Made by a program: the position numbers and the translations under genes. A stretch of 64,000 bases of DNA, from contig CABUIE010000004.1 of assembly GCA_902491565.1 (NCBI GenBank), positions 1 to 64,000 on the forward strand, written 5' to 3'. The DNA is from an uncultured Collinsella sp. (GTDB lineage Bacteria > Actinomycetota > Coriobacteriia > Coriobacteriales > Coriobacteriaceae). A model generated the notes under the pieces. It was not told the origin of the DNA, did no database searches, and was given only the letters and a program-made list of their open reading frames with translations. Positions 8,487 through 17,745 of this stretch are shown here, in pieces. Each line of letters begins with the position of its first letter. Within the stretch, counting starts at the first letter, position 1.

Positions 8487-8666
8487 TTGCACCGTGGGGA
8501 AGCGTTTTATTGCACGTTGGGCGGGCTTGCAAACCGTTCGGACGCTAAAACGAACCGACCACGCCTTCGCGTTGCCGAGGGTGTTCATAAGTGGATAGTA
8601 TGGGCTTACTTATTACAACGTGTGCCGCGTCCGGGAAGCGCGGTGCCGCTCATTGGGAGGAACAAC

Positions 8667-9224
8667 ATGAAAAAGAAGCTGCTGCTTGCGCCCCTCATGG
8701 CCGTCTTGGTTGCATGCGTGGTCGTGCTTTCCGGCTGTGGAGGTCCTTCGGTTGAGGAGCTCATCACCGAGGATCTTACGACGCAGTTTGACGAGGTCAA
8801 GAACGGTGGCGACGACTTCCTCTCTGGTCTGGAGGAGGCTTCGGGCGACGAGTTCGAGCAGCTGGGTATCGATCCCAAGGAGTACGCCAAGACCTATCTT
8901 GAGGGCTTTGACTACAAGATCGGCGACGTGACGGTCGACGAGGACAAGGGTGTCGCGACCGCCGAGGTCTCTATTACATGCAAATCTATGAACAAGATCG
9001 TCGAGGACTTCTCCACCCAGTATCAGGAGAAGGTTGCTGCGCTTGACACGGTTCCTTCCGATGACGAGCTGTACAAGATGGCCGGTCAGGTTATGGTCGA
9101 TGTGACCAAGGCCACCGAGCCCAGGAAGACCACGGTTATCTTCAAGTACACCTGCAACGACGATGGCGAGTGGTCTGCCGACGACTCCGTCAACTCCGAG
9201 ATGATGGATGCAATGCTGAGCTAG
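8667..9224 (+). CDS. Putative lipoprotein, DUF5105-like
   Basis: A 185-aa exported protein. The N-terminus (MKKKLLLAPLMAVLVACVVV) is a signal peptide ending in the lipobox LSGC, so Cys23 is the likely lipidated residue. The mature part is acidic, with no catalytic motif that I recognise. Its pattern (a first helix with a TxxFDEVKNG-like stretch, then alternating strands) resembles the small DUF5105-type lipoproteins of Gram-positive bacteria; this match is from memory and is weak. GGGAGGAACAAC before the ATG fixes the start. It is followed at once by a double-hairpin cassette. Confidence 0.75.
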   Translation: MKKKLLLAPLMAVLVACVVVLSGCGGPSVEELITEDLTTQFDEVKNGGDDFLSGLEEASGDEFEQLGIDPKEYAKTYLEGFDYKIGDVTVDEDKGVATAEVSITCKSMNKIVEDFSTQYQEKVAALDTVPSDDELYKMAGQVMVDVTKATEPRKTTVIFKYTCNDDGEWSADDSVNSEMMDAMLS

Positions 9225-9226
9225 GG

Positions 9227-9341
9227 GGTTACGCGGTTCTACGAACCGCGTAACCAGTTGACGCTGCGCGCCGCCCAGGACGACAATTTGTCATTCAAAA
9301 GGCGAGGCATGACCAGAAGGTCTATGCCTCGCCTTTTTCAT
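9227..9341 (+). repeat. Double-hairpin cassette, copy 2 (terminator)
   Basis: First hairpin GGTTACGCGGTTC / GAACCGCGTAACC (9227-9255), conserved linker with GACGCTGCGCG, second hairpin AGGCGAGGCAT / ATGCCTCGCCT (9300-9334) and a T run. The stem sequences differ from copies 1 and 3, but pairing is kept by compensating changes, and the loop GACCAGAAGGTC is conserved. Confidence 0.85.
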
Positions 9342-9413
9342 GCCAACTTGTTCGTCCTGGACGTCGCTCGCTGTCCATCCTCTACCTGCGTCGTTGCCAT
9401 GGTGCGGCGCTTG

Positions 9414-9462
9414 TAGTCATTGGGGACGTTCTTAAATGACCAGGCGGCAGTTGGGGACACTC
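9414..9462. repeat. CATTGGGGACGT repeat, copy 3
   Basis: GTCATTGGGGACGTTCTTAA at 9416 is followed by ATGAC, then TTGGGGACACTCCTT, the same order of parts as at 1-54 and 39856-39900. Confidence 0.65.
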
Positions 9463-9485
9463 CTTGTGCCAGCGTTGCATCGAGT

Positions 9486-9665
9486 GCTTGGGAAACCGCG
9501 ACCCGGTTTTTGGCCGAATAGTGGGTCGCATTTTCCGGATGGGGTGGGTTGCGGAAAGTGCGACCCGGAATATTGTTCTGAAACGGGATGCGGTTTCCCT
9601 GATGTGCCTCAAACGGAAAGCATATCCCATTCCGGAGCTCCAAAACGGGATGCGCTTTCTGCGCG
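9486..9665. repeat. Array of GGAAACCGCATCCC-like palindromic units, copy 1
   Basis: Several imperfect units alternate orientation, for example GGAAACCGCGACCCGG, GGGTCGCATTTTCCG, GGAAAGTGCGACCCGG and GGGATGCGGTTTCC. Neighbouring units can pair into hairpins. A related array lies at 34930-35113. No gene is seen here. Confidence 0.65.
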
Positions 9666-9702
9666 GAAGAATTGTCGCAGCTGCGTTAAGCAGTGTCGCT
9701 CG

Positions 9703-10371
9703 TTACTCGCCCAGGATCAGCGCTGCGAGCTCGTCCTGGGTGTCCACCACGTAGTCGGCGCCGGCGGCTTCCAGCTCTGCGCGGCCGCGGAAGCCCCAGC
9801 TGACGCCCGCACTCTTAAGGCCGGCGTTGTGACCGGTCAGGATATCGACATTGGAATCGCCCACATAGAGCGTGGTCGACGGATCGGCGCCTAGCTCTTT
9901 CATCACATGCAGTGTAACAGGCGCCTCGGGCTTGGGCGGAAACGCATCGACGCGGCCCTGCACCAGCGCAAAGCGCTCGGAACCAAAATACTTCTCGATA
10001 AGCGGAGCCGCCGAGACGTGGTCCTTGTTAGTGAGCACGGCAAGTTGCACACCCGCGGCGCGCAAGCGGTCGAGCATCTCGATCGTGCCGGCATAGGGAG
10101 CGGTGTGGTCTTCCTTGTGCTCGCCGTAGTAAGCCCTAAACTCGGCAAGCGTCTGCTCAAACATGCGGCCGTCGCCTGCGTACTCGGCGGGCATAAAGCG
10201 CTCAACCAGCTTGAGCATGCCGTTTCCCACCTTGTAGCGGTACTCGTCAACGGCAAACGTGGGCCAGCCGTGCGCCTCGCAGGTATGGTTGCCGGCGGCC
10301 GCCAGGTCCTCGAGCGTGTTGAGAATGGTGCCGTCCAGGTCAAAGATCACATGGGAAAAAGCTGCTGCCAT
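9703..10371 (-). CDS. HAD-family phosphatase, phosphoglycolate phosphatase-like
   Basis: A 222-aa hydrolase of the haloacid dehalogenase superfamily with an alpha-helical cap after motif I. Motif I is FDLDGTIL (nucleophile Asp near residue 10), motif II VLTNKD, motif III a Lys in PPKPEAP, and motif IV YVGDSNVDI. The pattern is that of Gph/PgmB-like subfamily IA enzymes, which dephosphorylate phosphoglycolate or sugar phosphates; the exact substrate cannot be read. ATG 10371 has AGGAG in front; the longer frame upstream lacks family similarity. It points away from the gene upstream and shares no operon. Confidence 0.85.
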   Translation of the reverse strand: MAAAFSHVIFDLDGTILNTLEDLAAAGNHTCEAHGWPTFAVDEYRYKVGNGMLKLVERFMPAEYAGDGRMFEQTLAEFRAYYGEHKEDHTAPYAGTIEMLDRLRAAGVQLAVLTNKDHVSAAPLIEKYFGSERFALVQGRVDAFPPKPEAPVTLHVMKELGADPSTTLYVGDSNVDILTGHNAGLKSAGVSWGFRGRAELEAAGADYVVDTQDELAALILGE

Positions 10372-10476
10372 GGGTGCTCCTGCCGCTTGAGTTGTAAAAC
10401 GCACCCCATGATACTGGGCATGCGTGCCGGGCATGTTTGGAATCTGAATATCTTTAATAGCCCTGAGCCTTTGTCG

Positions 10477-11511
10477 TTAGCAAATTCTTGGCAGCTGCTC
10501 TCCTACGAGCATGTCGAGGATGCGGGTCGAGCCCCAGCCGGTACGTACGCGCACGGCGGGTCGAGCGTCCGATCCAAGTGGCAGCACGCGGCCGATAATC
10601 GCGGCGTTCTCGCCGTAGCGGGCGGCGCGCATGCCGGCCAGCGCCGCATCGGCTTGTTCGGCCGGCACGACGGCAACCATCTTGCCCTCGTTTGCCACCT
10701 GCAGCACATCGTAGCCGAGCATCTCGCAGGCGGCCTGCACGTCGGGACGCACGGGCACGGCATCCTCGTCGATCTCCATGGCAACGCCGCTGGCCTGCGC
10801 AAACTCGTTGAGCGTCGAGGCCAGGCCACCGCGCGTGGGGTCGCGGAAGCAGCGTGTGTCGGGTGCTGCGGCAAGCACATCGGCAATCAGGTGGTTGAGC
10901 GGCGCGGCATCGCTTTCGATGGTGCTCGAAAACGCCAGACCCTCGCGTTGGCTCATGATGGCGATGCCGTGGTCGCCCAGCGTACCCGATACCAGGATGA
11001 CATCGCCGGGGCGGCAGTTGGCGCCGCTGAGCGCCACGCCCGTGGGAACCTCGCCCACGCCGGCGGTATTGATGTAGACGCCGTCGGCCCCGCCGCGCTC
11101 GACCACCTTGGTGTCGCCCGTGATTATGGACACGCCCGCCTCATGCGCCGTTTCGGCCATCGTCTGCACAATCTGGCGGAGCTTGTCCATGGGATAGCCC
11201 TCTTCGAGGATAAAGCCGCACGATAGGTAGCGCACGTTGGCGCCCGAGGTCGCGACATCGTTAACGGTTCCGCACACGGCTAGGCGGCCGATGTTGCCAC
11301 CGGGGAAGAACTGCGGCGAGACTACAAAGCTGTCGGTCGACATGGCAATGCGCCCGCTCGTGGGCAGCGCGGCGACGCCGGCATCGTTGCCCTCGAGCAA
11401 CTCGGGCGACCCAAAGGCATCCAAAAAGACCTCATCGATGATGCGTTTCATCATCTGACCGCCAGAGCCGTGGCCCAACAGGACGGTGCTATCGGTAACG
11501 CTATGGGACAT
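10477..11511 (-). CDS. hypE: Hydrogenase maturation protein HypE
   Basis: HypE takes a carbamoyl group from HypF on its C-terminal cysteine, dehydrates it to thiocyanate and gives CN to the HypCD iron complex, which becomes the NiFe-hydrogenase active site. The 344 residues show the start LGHGSGGQMMKRII, the AIRS/PurM-type ATP fold (GDTKVVERG) and the diagnostic C-terminus PRIC with the terminal Cys present. It is the last gene of the minus-strand hyp cluster, 84 bp after hypD. No structural hydrogenase genes are in the window. Confidence 0.96.
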   Translation of the reverse strand: MSHSVTDSTVLLGHGSGGQMMKRIIDEVFLDAFGSPELLEGNDAGVAALPTSGRIAMSTDSFVVSPQFFPGGNIGRLAVCGTVNDVATSGANVRYLSCGFILEEGYPMDKLRQIVQTMAETAHEAGVSIITGDTKVVERGGADGVYINTAGVGEVPTGVALSGANCRPGDVILVSGTLGDHGIAIMSQREGLAFSSTIESDAAPLNHLIADVLAAAPDTRCFRDPTRGGLASTLNEFAQASGVAMEIDEDAVPVRPDVQAACEMLGYDVLQVANEGKMVAVVPAEQADAALAGMRAARYGENAAIIGRVLPLGSDARPAVRVRTGWGSTRILDMLVGEQLPRIC

Positions 11512-11595
11512 ATCGAAAACTCCAATCGTGGGTGGAATTATATGGGTGAGGCGCAGCGTCGACTGGTCCGCCGTTCGTTAGAACGGCGGAACCTA

Positions 11596-12708
11596 TTAGC
11601 CTCGGTAGCGGAAATATGCTGCGCAGCTGCCCTCGGAGCTCACCATGCAGGGGCCGACGGGATGCTCGGGCGTACAAGCGTGGCCGAACAGGGGGCAGTC
11701 GCTCGGCGTAATGGCCCCGCGCAGCACGTCGCCGCAGCGGCACCCGCGTGGCTCGACCGTCGGCTCGATGGACACGTCAAAGCGCATGCTGGCATCAAAG
11801 TGCGAAAACTCGGGACGAATGGCGAGTCCCGAAGCCGCAATCGATCCCAGCCCGCGCCACGTGGTATCGCACGGCTCAAATACCTGCTCGACCAGCTGGC
11901 GCGCCACAGGATTGCCGTCGGCATTGACGCCGCGACGGTAGGCGTTGTCGATCGCGGGTTGCCCCTCAACAACCATCTGGACCAGCATGCAGATACCCTG
12001 CAAGATGTCGACCGGCTCAAATCCCGTTACCACGCCTGGAGTCTTAAACTCGTCGACCAAAAAGCTAAAGGGCGCCAAGCCCGTGATGGTGGCGACGTGG
12101 CCCGGCAGGATAAAGCCGTCGATGGTGGTCTCGGGATCGTTGGCAATCGCGCATAGCGCCGGCGGCGTGGTCTTGTGGGCGCAATAGACCGAGAAGTTTT
12201 GGAGTCCGCGTGCATCGGCCTCCAAAATGGCGGCGGCGATGGTGGGCGTTGTGGTCTCAAAGCCCACGCCCATAAAAATGACCGGGCGATCAGGGTTTTG
12301 CTCGGCGATATCGAGTGCATCGAGCGGGGAGTAGACGATGCGAATATCGCGCCCCGCCGCCTTTTGCGCAGCGAGCGAGGTGGATGATCCGGGCACGCGC
12401 ATCATGTCGCCAAAGGTGGTGATGATGGCGCCGTCTATGTTGGCGAGCGCGATTGCGTGGTCGATGTCGCGGTTGGCGGTGACGCAGACGGGGCAGCCCG
12501 GGCCGCTCAGCAGCTTGAGCCCGGCCGGCATAATGGAGCGAAAGCCATAGCGCCCGATGCTCACGGTATGCGTGCCGCAGACTTCCATAAGGTTGATGGC
12601 GCGGTCGCCGACAAGCTCATGAATGCGCTCGATGAGCTCGCGAGCCAGCTTGGGATCGCGGAATGCCGAGAAATCGATACCGGAGCGCGCCGGCTGCTCG
12701 GCCGCCAC
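11596..12708 (-). CDS. hypD: Hydrogenase maturation protein HypD
   Basis: HypD is the Fe-S scaffold on which Fe(CN)2CO is built with HypC. In 370 residues one sees LMEVCGTHT, LLSGPGCPVCVT, the GVGFETTTP motif and C-terminal cysteines (RGCRCGDVL, CPLFGHACTPEHPVGPCMVS) that hold the 4Fe-4S cluster. The start is GTG at 12708, which shares one base with the hypC stop, so the two are translationally coupled, fitting their stable complex. Confidence 0.96.
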   Translation of the reverse strand: MAAEQPARSGIDFSAFRDPKLARELIERIHELVGDRAINLMEVCGTHTVSIGRYGFRSIMPAGLKLLSGPGCPVCVTANRDIDHAIALANIDGAIITTFGDMMRVPGSSTSLAAQKAAGRDIRIVYSPLDALDIAEQNPDRPVIFMGVGFETTTPTIAAAILEADARGLQNFSVYCAHKTTPPALCAIANDPETTIDGFILPGHVATITGLAPFSFLVDEFKTPGVVTGFEPVDILQGICMLVQMVVEGQPAIDNAYRRGVNADGNPVARQLVEQVFEPCDTTWRGLGSIAASGLAIRPEFSHFDASMRFDVSIEPTVEPRGCRCGDVLRGAITPSDCPLFGHACTPEHPVGPCMVSSEGSCAAYFRYRG

Positions 12709-12968
12709 TAGTATGCCTCGGCCGGGTTGCTGGCAAGCTGATCTTCTTCGACCAGCTCGGACATGGCATTAACAAGCTCGAGCGTTTCTTGCGCTTCCTG
12801 CTCGTCGACGATCTGGATGCCAAAGCCGGCGTGTACGAGAATATAGTCGCCAACCTGCGCCGTCGGCACGAGTCGCAGCGACACGGGGCGCTCGATGCCC
12901 ATCATGTCGATGGTGGCCTTGAGGTCGTCGTCGCGTTTGACTACTTTGCCGGGAACGGCAAGGCACAT
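12708..12968 (-). CDS. hypC: Hydrogenase maturation chaperone HypC
   Basis: Small chaperone (86 aa) that carries the Fe(CN)2CO group with HypD and hands it to the hydrogenase large subunit. The N-terminal MCLAVPGKV holds the essential Cys2, and GDYILVHAGFGIQIVDEQEA is the standard second block. AGGGGAA lies before the ATG. There is a gap of about 135 bp to hypF with no clear promoter. Confidence 0.96.
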   Translation of the reverse strand: MCLAVPGKVVKRDDDLKATIDMMGIERPVSLRLVPTAQVGDYILVHAGFGIQIVDEQEAQETLELVNAMSELVEEDQLASNPAEAY

Positions 12969-13102
12969 AATGTTCCCCTTTTATACGCTTTGCGCTGGAT
13001 GGGCGCTTAATAATCCATCAGTTGATGGTAGCGCTCGCGGGGTTCGCGGGCAAACGCGTTACGCCTGTGAGACGGCTGGGCGCGGCGGCGTGCGAGGGCG
13101 AG

Positions 13103-15574
13103 CTACTGTGATGCAATCTGCGCAAGACGAGCGCTTGCGACTGCCGCCTGACCGTAGGCGATGCAGCCGTCGTTGACGGGTACGGAGTGAGGAACCAAGA
13201 CAGTGAGACCCATGCTTTTGAGCTCGCGGGTGAGGAGCTGGAGCAAAAGTCGGTTCATGAACACGCCACCCGAGAGCGCGACGGTATCGATGCCTTCGCG
13301 CGCACAGATTTCGCGTGCGATTCGTGCCGAAGAGCGCGCGATGGCGATATGGAAGTCGAGCGCGAGCCTGCCGGCGGGTACGCCGGCCCTGATTCCCTCC
13401 AAAAGCGCCTCAATAAGCGATCTGGAGTTTAGAACATGGCAGGCGTCCGGACGGGATGATTCGGTTACGGAAAAGCCCGCTATATTTCCGGTGGGGCAGG
13501 CGCTTTCACTGCTGAGCGCGCGCCAGGCGGCAGCCTCAAGCTCGATGGCGGGTTCGCCCTCGTAGGTTGCCTTGTCGCAGATGCCCAGAATTGCTGCCGC
13601 GGCATCAAAGAGACGCCCCATGCTGCTGGTACGCGGGCTGTTGATGCCGCGCTCGATCATGGTGGCTGTCACGCTGCGCGTTTGCTCGCCGAGGCTGTCC
13701 AAAAGCCGAGCGGTACCTGGGTGCTCGAGCAGGCCGAGCTCACTGAGCAGGGCAAAGGCGTTGCGGCGGGCGTCGCGCACGGAGGCCGCCCCACCGGGGA
13801 GCGCCCAGGTGCGCAAATGCGCGACGCGCTCAAAGCCGCCAAGGCTGGCAACAAGAAACTCGCCGCCCCAAATGGTCCCATCGGTGCCGGCGCCGGTGCC
13901 GTCAAAGGCGATGCCAAGGACACGCGCGTCGGTTGTAAGCCGGCCCGCGGCGATGATTTCGGCTATCACGCTCGCGATATGTGCATGATGGTGCTGAACT
14001 TCGATAAGCGGCAGGTTGTACTCCCGTGCCTGTTCGCGGGCCCATTGGCTCGAAAGATAACTCGGATGCAAGTCGCAGGCTAGGGCAGTGGGCGCCAAGT
14101 CAAAGAGATCTTCCAAGCGCGTGCGCGCAGCGTTCCAGGCATCGAAGGTCCCGCCGTTTTCAACATCGCCGATATGCTGCGACACAAAACAGGTTGCCTC
14201 GCCGTTCGTCCCTTCACGCGTGAGCGCAATCGTGGCCTTTTGTTGTGGCCCGCAGGCGAGCACGCAGGACGGAGCGCCGTCGAGCGCCGGCAACGGCAGC
14301 GGCTGGGGTGCATATCCGCGAGCGCGGCGCACGGGCATAACGGCGCCGTCGACCACGCGCACTACAGAGTCGTCGTAGCGCGAGAGGATTGCGCGGTCGT
14401 TACCGAGCAACGCGTCGGCGATGCCGGCGGCAACGAGGTGTTCCCGGGCAAGATCGTCATCGGTCTCGATGGGCTCTTCGCTCAGGTTGCCGCTGGTCAT
14501 GACGAGCGCGTGCATATCGCGGGCTTCTGCCGCGGCAAGCAACAGATGCTGAAGCGGGGTGTAGGGGAGCATAACGCCGAGCTCGGGCAGGTTGTGCGCG
14601 ACGGACGGCGCGAGTACGAGGGCGTCGGGAGAATCGCCGTTGCCCTCGCCAACAGTGCGCCGGCGCAGCAGCACGATGGGGCGGATGCTGCCGGCGAGAA
14701 GCTCGCGCTCAACGCCATCGATATGACACAGGCGCTCGGCGTCGGCAAGGTCGCGCACCATAACGGCAAGCGGCTTGTTGCTGCGACGCTTGCGACGACG
14801 CAACTCGCGCACTGCTTGTTTGTTGCTGGCATCGCAGGCAAGGTGGAATCCGCCCAGACCCTTGATGGCGACGATGCCGCCGCCTGCCAGCAGCTCGACG
14901 CAGCGTTCGATGATGGCATCGCTGGCCTCGCGCGTGGAGCCGACGGCTGGTGTTGCGTCAACGCCCGCTGGCGCAACACCGCGATTGGCCTCGCGCCAAG
15001 TAATATGTGGCCCGCAGTCAAAGCAGGCATCGGGCTGCGCATGAAAGCGCCGGTCAAGCGGGTCGCCATACTCTGCGGCGCACTCGGGGCACATGGGAAA
15101 GCAATCCATCGACGTGGCCGCTCGATCATAAGGCAGCGACCGGATGATGGTAAAGCGCGGCCCGCAGTTGGTGCAGTTGATAAAGGGGTAGTGATAGCGC
15201 CGGTCGGCGGGGTCGAACAGTTCGCGCAGGCAGTCGTCACAGGTGGCGATATCGGGGGAGATGAGCGTCGTGTGCGCGGTCTGATCCTGCGACGCTACGA
15301 TACGAAAGGCCTGCTCATCGTCAGCATCCCAAACGTCGGGCTCCAGGTCTGCAACAGCGACATGCTCAACGCGGGCCGCGGCAGGCGCGTGCTCCGACAG
15401 CGCGGCGACAAAGCCGTCGAGCGCCTCGACCGAAGCATGCGCCTCGATGTGCACGCCATCGCCCGCGTTGAGCACCCAGCCGCAAATGCCATGCGCCATA
15501 GCCTCGCGATACACAAATGGCCGCATGCCAACGCCCTGCACAATGCCCGTCACATGAATATGCACATGCCGCAT
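13103..15574 (-). CDS. hypF: Carbamoyltransferase HypF
   Basis: It makes the CN precursor from carbamoyl phosphate and ATP and loads HypE. Domains in order across 823 residues: acylphosphatase-like (GIVQGVGMRPFVYREA, from residue ~10), two zinc fingers (CDDC...CTNCG, then CPEC...CFDCG, about 105-185), a YrdC-like domain (KGLGGFHLACDA, about 200-390) and a Kae1-like carbamoyltransferase domain with the metal-binding HHHAH. ATG 15574 has AAGGAGG ahead and gives MRHVHIHVTG, the usual N-terminus; ATG 15589 would overlap that ribosome site. It sits between nikR and hypC. Confidence 0.96.
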   Translation of the reverse strand: MRHVHIHVTGIVQGVGMRPFVYREAMAHGICGWVLNAGDGVHIEAHASVEALDGFVAALSEHAPAAARVEHVAVADLEPDVWDADDEQAFRIVASQDQTAHTTLISPDIATCDDCLRELFDPADRRYHYPFINCTNCGPRFTIIRSLPYDRAATSMDCFPMCPECAAEYGDPLDRRFHAQPDACFDCGPHITWREANRGVAPAGVDATPAVGSTREASDAIIERCVELLAGGGIVAIKGLGGFHLACDASNKQAVRELRRRKRRSNKPLAVMVRDLADAERLCHIDGVERELLAGSIRPIVLLRRRTVGEGNGDSPDALVLAPSVAHNLPELGVMLPYTPLQHLLLAAAEARDMHALVMTSGNLSEEPIETDDDLAREHLVAAGIADALLGNDRAILSRYDDSVVRVVDGAVMPVRRARGYAPQPLPLPALDGAPSCVLACGPQQKATIALTREGTNGEATCFVSQHIGDVENGGTFDAWNAARTRLEDLFDLAPTALACDLHPSYLSSQWAREQAREYNLPLIEVQHHHAHIASVIAEIIAAGRLTTDARVLGIAFDGTGAGTDGTIWGGEFLVASLGGFERVAHLRTWALPGGAASVRDARRNAFALLSELGLLEHPGTARLLDSLGEQTRSVTATMIERGINSPRTSSMGRLFDAAAAILGICDKATYEGEPAIELEAAAWRALSSESACPTGNIAGFSVTESSRPDACHVLNSRSLIEALLEGIRAGVPAGRLALDFHIAIARSSARIAREICAREGIDTVALSGGVFMNRLLLQLLTRELKSMGLTVLVPHSVPVNDGCIAYGQAAVASARLAQIASQ

Positions 15575-15603
15575 GCGACCCTCCTTCATTGAAGTATGTG
15601 CTG

Positions 15604-16098
15604 TTAGAGCCCCAGGCTTTGCTTGGTGGCGGCGCAGGTGAGCTCGCCGTGCTTAACGCCGCGCAGCCCCAGCAACCGGTCCGCCAGCTCGTAGACGCGT
15701 TTGCCGCGACCCTTGAGCGCCAGAATCTCCAGGCAGTTGTGGTGGTCCAGATGCACGTGCATGGTCGAGACAATCTCGTCGGTGTAGTCGTGCTGCACCT
15801 CGTCCAGACGGCGCGTCAGGTCGCCGGTATGGTGGTCATAGATCATGGTGAGCGAACCGATGACCTGCTCGTCGGGCGTGCGCATCTGCTCCTTGGCGAT
15901 CGAGGCGCGAATCAGATCGCGTACGGCCTCGGATCGGTTAGCCACGTCACCGCGGCGCGCGATCTGCTCGTCAAAGCGGCGCAGCAGGTCATCGGGCGCG
16001 GTGACCGAAAAGCGGACCAGCTCGGAGCTGGAGCCGCTGCAGCGGCAGCTGGCATCGTCGTCCGCACCGTGATCGTGCGCGTGCTCGTGCTCGGCCAC
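15604..16098 (-). CDS. nikR: Nickel-responsive regulator NikR
   Basis: A ribbon-helix-helix repressor (RFSVTAPDDLLRRFDEQI, then RSEAVRDLIR) with a C-terminal ACT-like nickel domain. The metal ligands HVH...C are present at the spacing of E. coli H87, H89 and C95, in MHVHLDHHNC. The N-terminus is extended by ~25 residues rich in His, Asp and Cys (EHEHAHDHG...CRC), which may bind extra metal. The start is GTG 16098, one base after the stop of the 82-aa gene. Heading the hyp cluster, it probably ties hydrogenase maturation to nickel supply. Confidence 0.92.
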   Translation of the reverse strand: MAEHEHAHDHGADDDASCRCSGSSSELVRFSVTAPDDLLRRFDEQIARRGDVANRSEAVRDLIRASIAKEQMRTPDEQVIGSLTMIYDHHTGDLTRRLDEVQHDYTDEIVSTMHVHLDHHNCLEILALKGRGKRVYELADRLLGLRGVKHGELTCAATKQSLGL

Positions 16099-16099
16099 G

Positions 16100-16348
16100 T
16101 TACACCAGTTTCACAGAGCCGACGGAGTTGTGATCTGCCTCGATGGCCTCCTCGTAGCCCTCGAGCGCATCGTGCGCCTCGTGCAGCGCAGACATGGCGG
16201 CCTCGAGCTTGGCGCCAATGCGCTCCATGTCAAAGTTTTCGGTCGCATGCAGCAACTGATGGCTCCACTCGTGAGCGAGCTCAATGGTGTCGTCGACCTG
16301 CTTGACGCTCATGGCAAGCTGGCTCATGTTCATTCCGACGTCATGCAT
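16100..16348 (-). CDS. Small helical protein ahead of nikR, unknown
   Basis: An 82-aa, fully helical acidic protein starting MHDVGMNMSQLAMSV. AAGGAGA before ATG 16348 fixes the start; the frame upstream of it is not coding. It contains several His (MHD, AHEWSHQLLHA, LHEAHDA) that could bind metal, but there is no recognised motif. It is the first gene of the minus-strand hyp cluster and ends one base before nikR. This context suggests a role in nickel handling or hydrogenase maturation; that is inference. Confidence 0.7.
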   Translation of the reverse strand: MHDVGMNMSQLAMSVKQVDDTIELAHEWSHQLLHATENFDMERIGAKLEAAMSALHEAHDALEGYEEAIEADHNSVGSVKLV

Positions 16349-16433
16349 GGGAATCTCCTTTTGTACGAGTCTATTCAGTGGTTCAGATTCTACTACGGAG
16401 GGCTCCTGCGCCCGCTGCTGTATGCCAGTTGTC

Positions 16434-17708
16434 CTACGGAGCCAGTGAAGCAAGCGGCGCGACTACGACACCGTCTTCCCGTCGGTAGGCAGTTGCGGTT
16501 CCAGTGAGAACGAGCAAGAAGGACGCTTCGCCTTGGTGTGCCGCATCGATTTTAGATGCGAGTTTCTTGAGATTGGCGGCAGCGGCGTCTATAGGTTTTG
16601 AGCCAAGCTTGACCTCAACCAGAGCGTACCTGCCGTCATCTAGCACGAGTACGGCATCGGCTTCAAGGTCGGTCTTGTCCCGATAGTGATAAACCTTGCC
16701 GCCAAGCAGGTCCATATAGGTGCGCAGGTCACGGATGCACATCGATTCAAACAGAAGCCCAAATGTTTCAAAATCCTCCAGGAGCTTTTGAGGCGTTGCC
16801 CCCAGGGCTGCGACCGCAAGCGATGGATCGCAGAAATGGCGCGTCGGACTCGTCCGTACGGCGGTTTTTGAGCGGAGCCGCGGGGCCCATGCCTCGAGAT
16901 CTTCGAAAACGCAGGAGCGGGTCAAGGCGTCGACATATTCAGAAACGGTATTTCTTGAGGGAGGTTCTCCTTGCATGTCAGCGGCGATTGTGGCGAGCGA
17001 TGCCTCTGTCGAGATGTTGCGAGCGTAGCTTCGAATAATCTGGGCCATCCAAGTCTTATTTCTCCGCAGTCCATCAATCTCGTCGATATCGGAATCAAGC
17101 AGTTCCGAGATGTAATCAGGGGCCATGGATAGCGCAATCCCATGGTTTGGCTCGGTAACCGCTTCAGGCCAACCTCCTCGGCAAAGTGAGTAGACGATAC
17201 GTTCGATATCGAAGTCGACCATATCGGCAACATCGGTGTTTCCATCAAACAGACTTGCCAGCGAAACTGATCCTGTTGACTCGCGTGATTCAAAAAGTGA
17301 CATCGGGCGCATGTTTATACGTGCTATGCGGCCGACTCCTGAGTGTGCCGGCATTTCGCTTGCCCGAGGCGTTGCGGAGCCGGTGAGGATAAACCTGCCT
17401 CGCCCTTTGCCACGGTCGATCGCGAACCTTACGGCGTCCCAAAGCTGCGGGGCCATTTGCCATTCATCGATGAGGCGTGGCTCATCTCCTTTGAGCAGGA
17501 GAGAGGGCTTCGAATCGGCAAGCTGGATGTAACTCGGACCGTTATCGGGGTCTTGCATGTAGATGCTGCTTGCGGCTGCCTGTTCAGCCGTTGCGGTCTT
17601 GCCGCACCATTTTGGCCCTTTGATTTGGACAGCCCCAGAAGATTTTAGTTTTCTGGCGAGCACTTTGTCCGCGACTCGTGGTAAATAACCGTGTTGAATT
17701 GAACCCAT
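16434..17708 (-). CDS. AAA ATPase with DUF4143 domain
   Basis: A 424-aa protein of the widespread ATP-binding/DUF4143 family. The N-terminal AAA_14 part has a Walker A-like GPKWCGKTATAEQ (about residue 31), a Walker B-like LIDEWQ and sensor-like FILTGSATP. The C-terminal DUF4143 part ends in a nuclease-like fold segment (DLEADAVLVLDDGRYALVEVKL), similar to PD-(D/E)XK. The biological role of this family is not settled; many are linked to mobile DNA. AAGGAGGGTGAC precedes the ATG. The gene marks the left edge of the accessory block, with tandem repeats just upstream. Confidence 0.85.
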   Translation of the reverse strand: MGSIQHGYLPRVADKVLARKLKSSGAVQIKGPKWCGKTATAEQAAASSIYMQDPDNGPSYIQLADSKPSLLLKGDEPRLIDEWQMAPQLWDAVRFAIDRGKGRGRFILTGSATPRASEMPAHSGVGRIARINMRPMSLFESRESTGSVSLASLFDGNTDVADMVDFDIERIVYSLCRGGWPEAVTEPNHGIALSMAPDYISELLDSDIDEIDGLRRNKTWMAQIIRSYARNISTEASLATIAADMQGEPPSRNTVSEYVDALTRSCVFEDLEAWAPRLRSKTAVRTSPTRHFCDPSLAVAALGATPQKLLEDFETFGLLFESMCIRDLRTYMDLLGGKVYHYRDKTDLEADAVLVLDDGRYALVEVKLGSKPIDAAAANLKKLASKIDAAHQGEASFLLVLTGTATAYRREDGVVVAPLASLAP

Positions 17709-17745
17709 GTCACCCTCCTTGCTATCAGGGTATTATACCGTTGAT

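Noticed and set aside
14174..15592. 472-codon frame antisense to hypF
   Set aside because: Shadow of hypF. Composition rich in Arg, Ala and Val without domains.
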